Shown: positions 1 to 6,053 of the stretch, in pieces
How positions within the stretch are numbered: the stretch's first letter is position 1
Layout: each line of letters starts with the position of its first letter
Assembly (NCBI GenBank): GCA_964514665.1
Contig: CAZESH010000071.1
Location: forward strand, 1-15,726
Source of the DNA: CAZESH01 sp964514665
GTDB taxonomy: Bacteria > Bacillota > Bacilli > Paenibacillales > KCTC-25726
Direction of reading: 5' to 3'
Length of the DNA stretch: 15,726 bases
Notes under the pieces: generated by a model
Told to the model about the DNA's origin: nothing
Seen by the model: the letters and a program-made list of their open reading frames with translations, nothing else
The model's database searches: none
Position numbers and translations under genes: made by a program

Positions 1-231
1 GATCATGACAGCGCGATCCACCGCGTGGAATATATCGTACTGCGCGAGCTTGCTTTGAATGCGGGGCGCATATCGGGAACGGCGGCCTTCATCGTCACCG
101 TTTCCTTGACAGCTTCCATGCGGGTGCTGCTGATCCTTATGCTGGTGATCGGTTCTGCGCCGATTATGGCTTGGGTTTTAATGAGAAATGGCTTGCTTAA
201 TATTGTCCATCCGGTTGACAAAAAGAGATAA
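1..231 (+). CDS. MFS-type transporter, C-terminal fragment (5' end outside window)
   Basis: The reading frame is open from base 1 and stops with TAA at 229-231, so only the last 76 residues are visible. They contain two hydrophobic stretches, roughly residues 27-43 and 44-63, separated by a short polar turn, and end in a basic tail (VDKKR). A conserved-looking polar helix precedes them, with EYIVLRELALNAGR near residues 10-23. This pattern resembles the last transmembrane helices of Bacillales major facilitator efflux proteins of the YqgE/YfiS kind. The family call is inference from a short fragment and the substrate cannot be judged. A GTG at 25 is in frame but is very unlikely to be the real start. 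The cysK promoter lies inside its last codons. Confidence 0.55.
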   Translation, partial: DHDSAIHRVEYIVLRELALNAGRISGTAAFIVTVSLTASMRVLLILMLVIGSAPIMAWVLMRNGLLNIVHPVDKKR

Positions 232-242
232 TCCGATACAAT
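215..242 (+). promoter_or_regulatory. sigma-A promoter of cysK
   Basis: A perfect -35 box TTGACA at 215-220 and a TACAAT -10 box at 237-242 are separated by 16 bases. The -35 box overlaps the final codons of the upstream transporter. Transcription would begin near 249. That leaves a leader of about 36 bases before the ATG at 285 but only about 6 before the ATG at 255, which supports the later start for cysK. Confidence 0.7.
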
Positions 243-284
243 TAGTGGGTATAAATGCGAAAAGTGCGAAGGACGGATGATCCC

Positions 285-1202
285 ATGACAAGAATGGTCG
301 ATAATATCACGGAGTTGATCGGAGACACCCCTGCCGTCAAGCTGAATCGAATCGTTCCCGAGGATGCGGCTGATGTTTATGTGAAATTGGAATATTTTAA
401 TCCCAGCGGAAGCGTGAAGGATCGCGCGGCATATAATTTGATCGCTCAGGCAGAAAAGGACGGGAAGCTGCAGCCGGGTGCGACGATTATCGAACCGACC
501 AGCGGCAATACCGGCATCGGACTGGCGATGAATGCCGCGGCAAAAGGATACAAGGCGATTCTGGTCATGCCGGATAACATGACCAAGGAACGGATCAACC
601 TGCTGAAAGCCTACGGGGCGGAGGTCGTGCTGACCCCTTCGGCGCTAAAGATGCCCGGTGCGATCCAAAAAGCGCTGCAGCTGCAGCGGGAAATTCCCGG
701 CAGCTTCATTCCGCAGCAGTTTGAAAATCCGGCCAATCCGGCAATCCACCGCGTCACCACGGCGGTCGAAGTGCTGGAACAAATGGAAGGCCGGCTCGAC
801 GCCTTCGTTGCTTCGGCCGGTACCGGAGGCACGATCACCGGCACCGGGGAGGTGCTCAAGCGCCATCTGCCCGATCTTGAAATCATTGTCGTGGAGCCGA
901 AGGGCTCACCCGTATTGTCCGGGGGCAAGCCTGGACCGCACAAGCTTGTCGGAACCAGCCCGGGCTTTGTTCCGGCTGTGCTGAATGTGAACATTTACGA
1001 CAGCATCGTACAGGTTGCCGATGAAGACGCGCTGGTGACCACACGCCGGCTGGCGGCGCAAGAAGGCATTCTCGTCGGACCGTCCTCGGGTGCAACCGTA
1101 TGGACCGCGATTGAAACGGCCAAAAGGCTGGGCAAGGGAAAAAGGGTGCTCTGCATTGCACCCGATACGGGAGAACGCTATTTGAGCATGGAGATTTTTT
1201 AA
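285..1202 (+). CDS. cysK: cysteine synthase (O-acetylserine sulfhydrylase), PLP-dependent
   Basis: Cytosolic PLP enzyme of the fold-type II family that makes L-cysteine from O-acetylserine and sulfide. The N-terminal NITELIGDTP motif, the PLP lysine in NPSGSVKDR (K45), the substrate loop EPTSGNTGIGLA, the phosphate-binding GTGGTITGTG loop and the C-terminal GPSSGA segment are all present in order. Length is 305 residues, normal for CysK. The frame can be extended to an ATG at 255. However, AAGGA at 269-273 sits about 11 bases before the ATG at 285, and the TTGACA/TACAAT promoter predicts a transcript starting near 249, so 285 is preferred; an ATG at 294 is also possible. A terminator follows directly, so this is probably monocistronic. 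A related beta-replacing enzyme such as CysM or cystathionine beta-synthase cannot be fully excluded, but the motifs are CysK-like. Confidence 0.9.
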   Translation: MTRMVDNITELIGDTPAVKLNRIVPEDAADVYVKLEYFNPSGSVKDRAAYNLIAQAEKDGKLQPGATIIEPTSGNTGIGLAMNAAAKGYKAILVMPDNMTKERINLLKAYGAEVVLTPSALKMPGAIQKALQLQREIPGSFIPQQFENPANPAIHRVTTAVEVLEQMEGRLDAFVASAGTGGTITGTGEVLKRHLPDLEIIVVEPKGSPVLSGGKPGPHKLVGTSPGFVPAVLNVNIYDSIVQVADEDALVTTRRLAAQEGILVGPSSGATVWTAIETAKRLGKGKRVLCIAPDTGERYLSMEIF

Positions 1203-1220
1203 CGAAAGTTGATGGATCGG

Positions 1221-1248
1221 GGAGCGACTCGTTGGGTTGCTCTTTTTT
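1221..1248 (+). terminator. rho-independent terminator after cysK
   Basis: The arms GAGCGAC (1222-1228) and GTTGCTC (1236-1242) form a 7-bp stem with one G-U pair and a 7-base loop. A T-run follows at 1243-1248. It begins about 20 bases after the cysK stop. Confidence 0.8.
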
Positions 1249-1334
1249 AATTCACGCTTTTTTCTCCGGATTGATTACGATTTGTCGCCGGATAAGGTAA
1301 AATGGTACAACGACTATGGAATGGAGCTGAAAAA

Positions 1335-1814
1335 ATGGGCAAGGATGAGACGATTTTGACGCAAGAAGGCTTGGAGAAAATTAAAGAGGAGCTCCGGGAT
1401 CTCAAGACGGTCAAGCGCAGGGAGCTGGCTGAACGGCTGAAAGTGGCGATCAGTTACGGTGATCTTAAGGAAAACAGCGAATATCACTCCGCCAAGAATG
1501 ATCAGGCATTTATGGAAACAAGGATCCTGACGCTGGAGCGGATATTAAAGAACGCCCGGGTCGTGGATCCGGAAAGCATGAGTTTGAACGAAATCAGCGT
1601 AGGTTCTGTGGTAATCCTGCATGATATCGAATTTGCAGAGAAGCTCGAATACCGTATCGTGGGTTCGGATGAGGCGGACGTGACGGAAAACAAAATCTCT
1701 TATATGAGCCCGCTGGGAAAACAGCTTTTAGGCAAAAAAGTAGGCGACATTATTAACGTCGAAGCCCCGATGGGCATCATTCAATATGAGCTGCTTGAAA
1801 TTAAAATGAACTAG
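1335..1814 (+). CDS. greA: transcription elongation factor GreA
   Basis: GreA binds in the RNA polymerase secondary channel and stimulates cleavage of backtracked transcripts. The protein is 159 residues, the usual size. The N-terminal coiled-coil begins TQEGLEKIKEEL, and its acidic tip GDLKENSEYH carries D43 and E46, the counterparts of the residues that coordinate the catalytic metal. The C-terminal FKBP-like domain ends in ISYMSPLGKQLLGKKVGD. The ATG at 1335 is preferred because GGAG at 1323-1326 lies 8 bases upstream; the frame also opens at 1302 without a good binding site. A TAAAAT -10-like element is at 1298-1303, but its -35 partner is poor. No terminator follows within the next 20 bases, so read-through would run antisense into the FRG remnant. 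Many Bacillales carry more than one Gre-family protein, and whether this is the main copy cannot be told here. Confidence 0.93.
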   Translation: MGKDETILTQEGLEKIKEELRDLKTVKRRELAERLKVAISYGDLKENSEYHSAKNDQAFMETRILTLERILKNARVVDPESMSLNEISVGSVVILHDIEFAEKLEYRIVGSDEADVTENKISYMSPLGKQLLGKKVGDIINVEAPMGIIQYELLEIKMN

Positions 1815-1834
1815 CCCTGTCTTTTGATTTTAAT

Positions 1835-2382
1835 TTAAGGATTGCTCTTGATCAAGCTTTCAGCCTGAAGCTCTTGCTTGATTTCGTTGGAGACATTTTC
1901 TATTCCCGGGAACAAATCGTTCACCGTCAATCCGTAATGGAGAAGCTGGGTATTGATCGATTGACGGGCTTCTTTCTTGAAGATAATTATATACAAATAG
2001 TTCGAGCTGCCCGAAAGCTGATTCAGCGGAACGGTTTTTTTCGTTGCTGCATCATAAAGAGCCAGCCCCAGTATGAGTTTTTATCTTCAGCGTAGGGGAA
2101 GTAGGGAACCTCGTCCAAATACGGATAAGCAAGCGAGCGGAATTTGGATAAGTAGACAATCTCGGATTGGGCTCCAAGAGTTCTGGCAATAGTCGGATCC
2201 AGATTATAGGAGGTACTCTTCACGCCCCGAAACCACAGTTCACATGATCTAGGGCTTCCTGCAGGGCAAACTTTTTGAAAAATTTGATCAACGGCCTTTA
2301 AGTATTTTTCAACAGAATCGACTCCTGTTATCTCAAATATCCCATCTGTACTCGATTTAGGCATCCTTTGAGATCTCACCAT
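1835..2382 (-). pseudogene. FRG-domain protein, broken by internal deletion and frameshift
   Basis: The N-terminal part (minus, from ATG at 2382) reads as an FRG domain: ELWFRGVKS near residue 48, then NLDPTIAR, YLSKFRSLAYPYLDEVP and SYWGWLFMMQ. It stops at 2023-2025 just where such proteins normally continue with the HYG-PTRLLDW core. From about 2060 down to the stop at 1835-1837, a second frame reads as the C-terminal end of the same family: VPLNQLSGSSNYLY, then INTQLLHYGLTVNDLFPG and a lysine-rich end. The middle of the domain, which I would expect to be of the order of 100 residues, is missing, and the two parts are in different frames. A good binding site (GGGGGAGA, about 2390-2398) still precedes the ATG. 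FRG domains occur in phage-related and defence-associated proteins, so this may be a relic of an accessory gene. The family call rests on remembered motifs; the frame break is seen directly. Confidence 0.7.
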
Positions 2383-2476
2383 CGTTTATTCTCTCCCCCG
2401 TTTCGATTTATAACACAAAATATGTGCGTGTGCCCACAAAGGTTACGATCGATTGCCGAATCCGTGACAACAGGAA

Positions 2477-2520
2477 AAAAAGCCTTGCGAGATGCTTCTG
2501 GCACCTGCTTGGCTTTTTAT
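2477..2520. terminator. possible bidirectional terminator hairpin
   Basis: AAAAAGCC (2477-2484) pairs with GGCTTTTT (2511-2518). Inside, GCG-AG-TGC (2487-2495) can pair imperfectly with GCACCTGC (2501-2508). The A-tract on one side and T-tract on the other would allow termination in either direction. In plus direction it could stop greA read-through across the FRG remnant. Confidence 0.5.
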
Positions 2521-2569
2521 TAACGACGATTGCAACGCCGCCATTGATGAAAATGATCTTTAGATGATT

Positions 2570-2616
2570 GCTGCAAAGCCGCCTTCGCTTTGAACCGGCT
2601 TTTTTTTCTTTGCAGC
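2570..2616 (+). terminator. terminator hairpin nested in a perfect 9-bp inverted repeat
   Basis: AAAGCCG (2575-2581) pairs with CGGCTTT (2596-2602) and the T-run extends to 2607, a classic intrinsic terminator. The same AAAG also belongs to a perfect inverted repeat, GCTGCAAAG (2570-2578) with CTTTGCAGC (2608-2616), which would enclose the T-run. CAAAG (2574-2578) can further pair with CTTTG (2588-2592). These pairings exclude one another, so this may be a simple terminator or a switchable leader element. Confidence 0.55.
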
Positions 2617-2642
2617 TACGGGCAATTCGTTGTAATATGAAA

Positions 2643-2648
2643 TATAAT
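2643..2648 (+). promoter_or_regulatory. -10 box of the alaR-alaT promoter
   Basis: A consensus TATAAT lies 46 bases before the alaR ATG, giving a leader of about 39 bases. The -35 position (2620-2625, GGGCAA) is poor, which would be consistent with a regulated promoter. No TG extension is present. Confidence 0.45.
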
Positions 2649-2693
2649 GCTTTTAGCGGTGCCTGAGCGATTAAGACCTAAGGAGGTTCATTA

Positions 2694-3182
2694 ATGAATG
2701 AACTCAAGCAGAAAATACTCGATATTTTAAAAGAAGATGCCAGACGCAGCCCGGAGCTGATCGCAACGATGCTTGACCTTCCGGAAGCGGAAGTGCGAGC
2801 GGCGATCAAGGAGATGGAAGACGACAAAATCATTGTCAAATATGCCACGGTCGTCAATTGGAGCACTTATGAAGACAAAGTGACGGCGCTGATCGAGGTT
2901 TCGATCACACCGGAGCGGGGGCGCGGCTTTGATGCGATAGCGGAAAGGGTTTACCTGTTTCCGGAAGTGAAAAGCGTCTATTTAATGTCGGGAGCTTACG
3001 ATCTGCTCGTCGAGATTGAAGGGAAAAGCCTGAAGGATGTGGCGGGCTTTGTTTCCTCCAAGCTGTCCACGCTGGAATCGGTGCTTTCGACGAAAACCCA
3101 CTTTATACTGAAAAAATACAAGCAGGATGGAATCATCTTCGAGGAGCATGAGGGAGATCATCGCATGTTGATTTCACCGTAA
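2694..3182 (+). CDS. alaR: Lrp/AsnC-family transcriptional regulator, AlaR (YugG)-like
   Basis: A DNA-binding regulator of the leucine-responsive protein family, 162 residues. Residues 1-50 form the AsnC-type helix-turn-helix (LKQKILDILKEDARRSPELI, then AEVRAAIKEMEDDKIIVKY). Residues 65-140 form the RAM ligand-binding domain, with the turn YLMSGAYDLLVEIEG that is diagnostic for it. The ATG has an excellent AAGGAGG 7 bases upstream. It is 13 bases from the following aminotransferase gene, the same pairing as yugG-yugH (alaR-alaT) in Bacillus subtilis, where the regulator controls alanine-forming transaminase expression. Autoregulation and an alanine effector are inferred from that synteny, not shown here. 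The acidic C-terminal tail (FEEHEGDHRM) is slightly longer than usual for the family. Confidence 0.85.
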   Translation: MNELKQKILDILKEDARRSPELIATMLDLPEAEVRAAIKEMEDDKIIVKYATVVNWSTYEDKVTALIEVSITPERGRGFDAIAERVYLFPEVKSVYLMSGAYDLLVEIEGKSLKDVAGFVSSKLSTLESVLSTKTHFILKKYKQDGIIFEEHEGDHRMLISP

Positions 3183-3195
3183 AGGGAGATTCGAT

Positions 3196-4389
3196 ATGAG
3201 TCAACAAGACCTGAAATTTAAAAATAAAACGATGAGCGATTATTTATCACCGCTTGTAAAGGAAATCCCGCCTTCGGGCATCCGCAAGTTTTTTGATTTG
3301 GTAAGCGGCAGCAAGGATGTCATTTCGCTCGGCGTAGGCGAACCCGACTTTGTTACCCCCTGGCATGTACGCGAAGCGTGCGTTTATTCGCTGGAGCAGG
3401 GGAGAACGACCTACACGGCGAATGCCGGATTGCTCGAGCTGCGGGAGCTGATTGCGCAATATTTGCACGACTCCTTTGATCTGGGATACGAACCGACCAA
3501 TCAGGTGCTCGTCACAGTCGGCGGCAGCGAAGCGATTGATTTGGCCGTGCGTGCCCTGGTAATGCCGGGGGATGAAATCTTGATTGCGGAGCCGAGCTTT
3601 GTCGCTTATTCGCCGATTGTCGCCATAACGGGGGGAAAGCCGGTTCCTGTGGAGACCTACGCCAAGGATGACTTCAAACTGACGGCAGAAAGCCTCAAGG
3701 CTAAAATCACGAGTAAATCCAAGCTGCTGTTCGTCTCTTACCCGAATAACCCGACCGGCGGCATCATGACCTATGAGGATTGGCTGCCGATCGTCAAGCT
3801 GGTGGAAGACAACGATTTGCTGGTGATTTCCGATGAGATTTATGCAGAATTGTCATATGGAGGCAAGCATGTCAGCTTTGCATCCATGCCGGGAATGAAG
3901 GACCGGACGATTCTGGTCAGCGGCTTCTCCAAAGCTTTTGCCATGACCGGCTGGCGGATGGGCTATGCTTGCGGACATCCGGAGTTGATCGGCGCGATGC
4001 TGAAGATTCACCAATATACGGCGATGTGCGCTCCGATTACCGGGCAGGTGGCAGCGATTGAAGCATTGAAGAACGGCCTCGAGGAAAAAGACAAGATGGT
4101 GGAATCTTACAATCAGCGGCGGCGCTTGGTTGTGAAAGGATTTCGCGATATCGGCCTGGAATGCCATGAGCCCAAAGGCGCATTCTATGCCTTCCCCTCG
4201 ATTCAATCGACAGGACTTTCTTCGGAAGACTTTGCGCAAAGATTGCTTGTTGAAGCAAAGGTTGCGGTTGTGCCAGGCAATGTTTTTGGCTTGGGAGGAG
4301 AAGGATTTATCCGCTGCTCGTATGCGACTTCAGTCGCACAGCTGACGGAAGCGTTGGAACGCATTGACAAATTTGTGAAAAATATCTGA
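3196..4389 (+). CDS. alaT: class I/II aminotransferase, alanine transaminase AlaT (YugH)-like
   Basis: A cytosolic PLP-dependent fold-type I aminotransferase of 397 residues. Visible signatures are the N-terminal SLGVGEPDFVTP, the tight turn TTYTANAGLLELRELIA, the PLP-contacting NNPTGG and DEIYAELSY, the Schiff-base lysine K246 in SGFSKAFAMTGWRMGY, and the C-terminal carboxylate-binding arginine in FIRCSYA. The start at 3196 has AAAGGGAGA 7-8 bases upstream; an internal ATG at 3232 is less likely. Co-transcription with the Lrp-type gene 13 bases upstream matches the alaR-alaT arrangement and argues for pyruvate/glutamate-to-alanine transamination. Aspartate or aromatic aminotransferase activity remains possible, since this subfamily is broad. 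No terminator is visible after the stop; the next promoter begins about 35 bases later. Confidence 0.87.
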   Translation: MSQQDLKFKNKTMSDYLSPLVKEIPPSGIRKFFDLVSGSKDVISLGVGEPDFVTPWHVREACVYSLEQGRTTYTANAGLLELRELIAQYLHDSFDLGYEPTNQVLVTVGGSEAIDLAVRALVMPGDEILIAEPSFVAYSPIVAITGGKPVPVETYAKDDFKLTAESLKAKITSKSKLLFVSYPNNPTGGIMTYEDWLPIVKLVEDNDLLVISDEIYAELSYGGKHVSFASMPGMKDRTILVSGFSKAFAMTGWRMGYACGHPELIGAMLKIHQYTAMCAPITGQVAAIEALKNGLEEKDKMVESYNQRRRLVVKGFRDIGLECHEPKGAFYAFPSIQSTGLSSEDFAQRLLVEAKVAVVPGNVFGLGGEGFIRCSYATSVAQLTEALERIDKFVKNI

Positions 4390-4424
4390 TTTTTCGAAAA
4401 TAGTATACAAATATTGATTAATAT

Positions 4425-4433
4425 TGGTATAAT
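4425..4433 (+). promoter_or_regulatory. extended -10 promoter upstream of the Spo0E-like gene
   Basis: TGGTATAAT fits the TGn-TATAAT extended -10 pattern. The -35 region is A+T-rich without a good TTGACA. Two AATATT hexamers spaced by GATT lie immediately upstream (about 4410-4425) and could be an operator or simply A+T-rich promoter DNA. Start of transcription would be near 4440, giving a leader of about 110 bases. Confidence 0.55.
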
Positions 4434-4478
4434 ATGAGCTATTAAGAGGAATTTCCATCTTCATTCAGGATTTACTCG

Positions 4479-4485
4479 TGTCGAA
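4479..4485 (+). promoter_or_regulatory. Spo0A-box-like heptamer
   Basis: TGTCGAA is a full match to the 0A box TGNCGAA. It lies about 46 bases downstream of the extended -10 box and 68 bases before the TTG start of a Spo0E-family gene. A heptamer can occur by chance, so binding is inference. Confidence 0.35.
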
Positions 4486-4553
4486 ACAACAGGGATTTTG
4501 TAGCAGAGCAGAGGTGGCAGGTACTGAGTGCTGATTCATAAGGGGGAATCGAT

Positions 4554-4823
4554 TTGGCAGTGTCAAAAATGCATCTGATGAACGGGCAGGGGCAGTATGG
4601 CAGCTGGAATCGCGGTGTTCCCGATGACGAGAATTCAACCCACAGAAGGAATCAATTGTACAATGTGCTCTCAATGCTTGAAGAGGAAATCCGCTTTTTG
4701 AGAAATCGCATGGAACAGACGATATTACTGGAAAAGTCCCTTACATCCGAGAATGTCATCAAGATCAGCAGCCTGCTGGATGAGAAGATCAACGAGTATT
4801 TGCACCATAAAAAAAAGGGCTAG
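4554..4823 (+). CDS. Spo0E-like aspartyl-phosphate phosphatase family protein
   Basis: A small protein (89 residues from a TTG start). Members of this family dephosphorylate Spo0A~P and so delay sporulation. The C-terminal half is a predicted pair of helices: EEEIRFLRNRMEQ (about 44-56), a short linker with serines, then NVIKISSLLDEKINEYL (about 66-82). This carries the family signature S-x-x-L-D (S72 to D76), in which the serine and aspartate are conserved. The N-terminal 35 residues are polar and low in predicted structure, longer than in the shortest family members. The TTG at 4554 is chosen because AGGGGG at 4541-4546 lies 7 bases upstream, and no ATG in frame has a comparable site. The gene stands alone between its own promoter and terminator. 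Target specificity (Spo0A or another response regulator) cannot be judged. Confidence 0.75.
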   Translation: MAVSKMHLMNGQGQYGSWNRGVPDDENSTHRRNQLYNVLSMLEEEIRFLRNRMEQTILLEKSLTSENVIKISSLLDEKINEYLHHKKKG

Positions 4824-4854
4824 GGAGATCCGGCTCTTTAAAGTTTGGGATCGG

Positions 4855-4887
4855 GTCAACCGGATTTTTTTCCGGTTGGCTTTTTTT
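4855..4887 (+). terminator. rho-independent terminator after the Spo0E-like gene
   Basis: A 10-bp stem (4855-4864 with 4871-4880, one G-U pair), a loop of six T and a T-run at 4881-4887. It ends only a few bases before the next promoter element. Confidence 0.88.
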
Positions 4888-4888
4888 G

Positions 4889-4897
4889 TGGTATGAT
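4889..4897 (+). promoter_or_regulatory. extended -10 promoter of the lipoprotein operon
   Basis: TGGTATGAT (TGn-TATGAT) directly follows the T-run of the upstream terminator. The -35 position falls within the terminator stem and is a poor match (TTTCCG). It is placed 33 bases before the lipoprotein start. Confidence 0.4.
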
Positions 4898-4929
4898 GTT
4901 TTCGTCGGACTGGAAGCGAAGGGGAAAAG

Positions 4930-5454
4930 ATGAAAAAGAAAATACGAATCCGGATGATTGCCATGCTGCTTGCCGCGTCCGTAATGCTGGCCGGGTGCGG
5001 GCAGAAAGAGGCGGATGTGAACGTGCTGCTGATGTCCCGATACGGTGCCACGGATAAGGCCGTAACATCGCTGAAAAATGCTTTTGAGACTTTAGCGGGA
5101 ACGCTTCCGTTTACCTATACCCTGAATGTCAGTCAAATCTACATGAAGGAAAAACTTATCGTTGAAATCGCCGCGCATACGAATCAAATCTATATCGTTC
5201 CGCGCGAGGATTTCGACTCTTTCAGCGGGCAGGGAGGACTTTTGCCTCTGGATGATATCGCGGCTCCGCAGCAGTTTCCGGACGGAGTGAGGGAAAACCC
5301 CGATACGCATGAAAAGCACGTTTACGGGCTTCCTCTCGCCAATGCGAAATGGCTCAAGGATACCGGTCTTAAAACAGGTGAATTGTATGCCGTTATTCCG
5401 GAGTATGTAAAAAATGCGGACCCGGCCAAGCAGCTTTTAAAGCGGCTGCTTTAA
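4930..5454 (+). CDS. predicted lipoprotein of unknown function
   Basis: A 174-residue protein with a clear lipoprotein signal peptide: a basic start (MKKKIRIR), a hydrophobic core, and the lipobox LAGC with the lipidated cysteine at C23, so it should be anchored on the outer face of the membrane. The ATG at 4930 has AAGGGG about 6 bases upstream. The mature part contains IYIVPREDFDSF followed by GGLLPLDDI and later YGLPLANAKWL. These are turns of the sort seen in extracellular solute-binding proteins, but the chain is far shorter than a complete binding protein. I do not recognise a specific family. It is the first gene of a same-strand run, 29 bases before the cobalamin adenosyltransferase. 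A role connected to cobalamin uptake would be a guess from position only. Confidence 0.7.
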   Translation: MKKKIRIRMIAMLLAASVMLAGCGQKEADVNVLLMSRYGATDKAVTSLKNAFETLAGTLPFTYTLNVSQIYMKEKLIVEIAAHTNQIYIVPREDFDSFSGQGGLLPLDDIAAPQQFPDGVRENPDTHEKHVYGLPLANAKWLKDTGLKTGELYAVIPEYVKNADPAKQLLKRLL

Positions 5455-5483
5455 TTTGTGAATTGCGGAAGGGAGCAGAAAAG

Positions 5484-6053
5484 ATGAAGGTGTACACCCG
5501 TCAGGGAGACGAGGGGAGAACTTCGATTATCGGCGCGCGCGTCGACAAGGACGACATCCGCATCGAAGCCTACGGAACGATCGATGAATTGAACAGCTTC
5601 GTCGGGCAGGCGCTTAGCCTCATGGACAAAAAGCTGTACGCCGACTTGAGCGAGGATTTGCTTACGGTGCAGCACGAGCTTTTCGACTGCGGCTCCGATC
5701 TGGCTTATGCCGACCCGAATAAATCTCCTTATAAAGTGACTGCGGATATGACGCAAAGACTGGAACAATGGATCGATCGATATGACGAGGAAAATGCGGA
5801 CATCACCCGCTTTATCCTTCCCGGAGGATGCGCCGTGGCTTCGGCCTTTCACGTATGCAGAACGGTCTGCCGCAGGGCCGAGCGTCTGGTGGTGACGCTG
5901 GGGAAACAGGTGCAGATCAACGAGGAGGTGCGTCGCTACATCAACCGCTTGTCCGACCTCTTCTTTGTCGTCGCGAGAACATCCAACAGCCGTGAAGGCA
6001 TTTCCGAGCCGGCGTATCTGCGAAGCGCAGAGGTGTTCCGCAAACAGTCATGA
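5484..6053 (+). CDS. pduO: cob(I)alamin adenosyltransferase, PduO type (YvqK-like)
   Basis: Transfers the adenosyl group of ATP to cob(I)alamin to form adenosylcobalamin, in the cytosol; the family works as a trimer. The protein has 189 residues. Signatures are the ATP-binding N-terminus YTRQGDEGRTSI, the DELNSFVGQA helix, the CRRAERLVV segment with the conserved arginines, and the C-terminal LSDLFFVVARTSN. An ATG at 5484 is chosen over an upstream one at 5463 because GAAGGGAG at 5468-5475 is 8 bases away and family members begin at MKVYTR. The stop overlaps the ATG of the next gene (ATGA). It implies that the cell uses adenosylcobalamin, for example for a mutase, class II ribonucleotide reductase or diol dehydratase; none of these is in the window. 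Confidence 0.93.
   Translation: MKVYTRQGDEGRTSIIGARVDKDDIRIEAYGTIDELNSFVGQALSLMDKKLYADLSEDLLTVQHELFDCGSDLAYADPNKSPYKVTADMTQRLEQWIDRYDEENADITRFILPGGCAVASAFHVCRTVCRRAERLVVTLGKQVQINEEVRRYINRLSDLFFVVARTSNSREGISEPAYLRSAEVFRKQS

Larger units (their letters stand above)
2383..2693. other. 311-base intergenic region between the FRG remnant and alaR
   Basis: No convincing protein gene is present. The region holds the FRG-side ribosome binding site (about 2390-2398, minus), an A-rich/T-rich imperfect hairpin at 2477-2520, a second hairpin with overlapping inverted repeats at 2570-2616, a TATAAT -10 box at 2643-2648 and the alaR binding site AAGGAGG at 2680-2686. The two hairpins have no plus-strand gene immediately upstream to terminate. 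Confidence 0.6.

Noticed and set aside
255..257. Upstream ATG start for cysK
   Set aside because: It lies only about 6 bases after the predicted transcription start and lacks a binding site; the added residues are unlike the family N-terminus.
1874..2095. Plus-strand 73-residue open frame after greA
   Set aside because: Antisense to the C-terminal FRG remnant, no binding site, and no recognisable motif.
2477..2520. Possible T-box riboswitch upstream of alaR
   Set aside because: The conserved T-box sequence (AGGGTGG-type) and a specifier loop are absent on both strands; the hairpin is better explained as a terminator.
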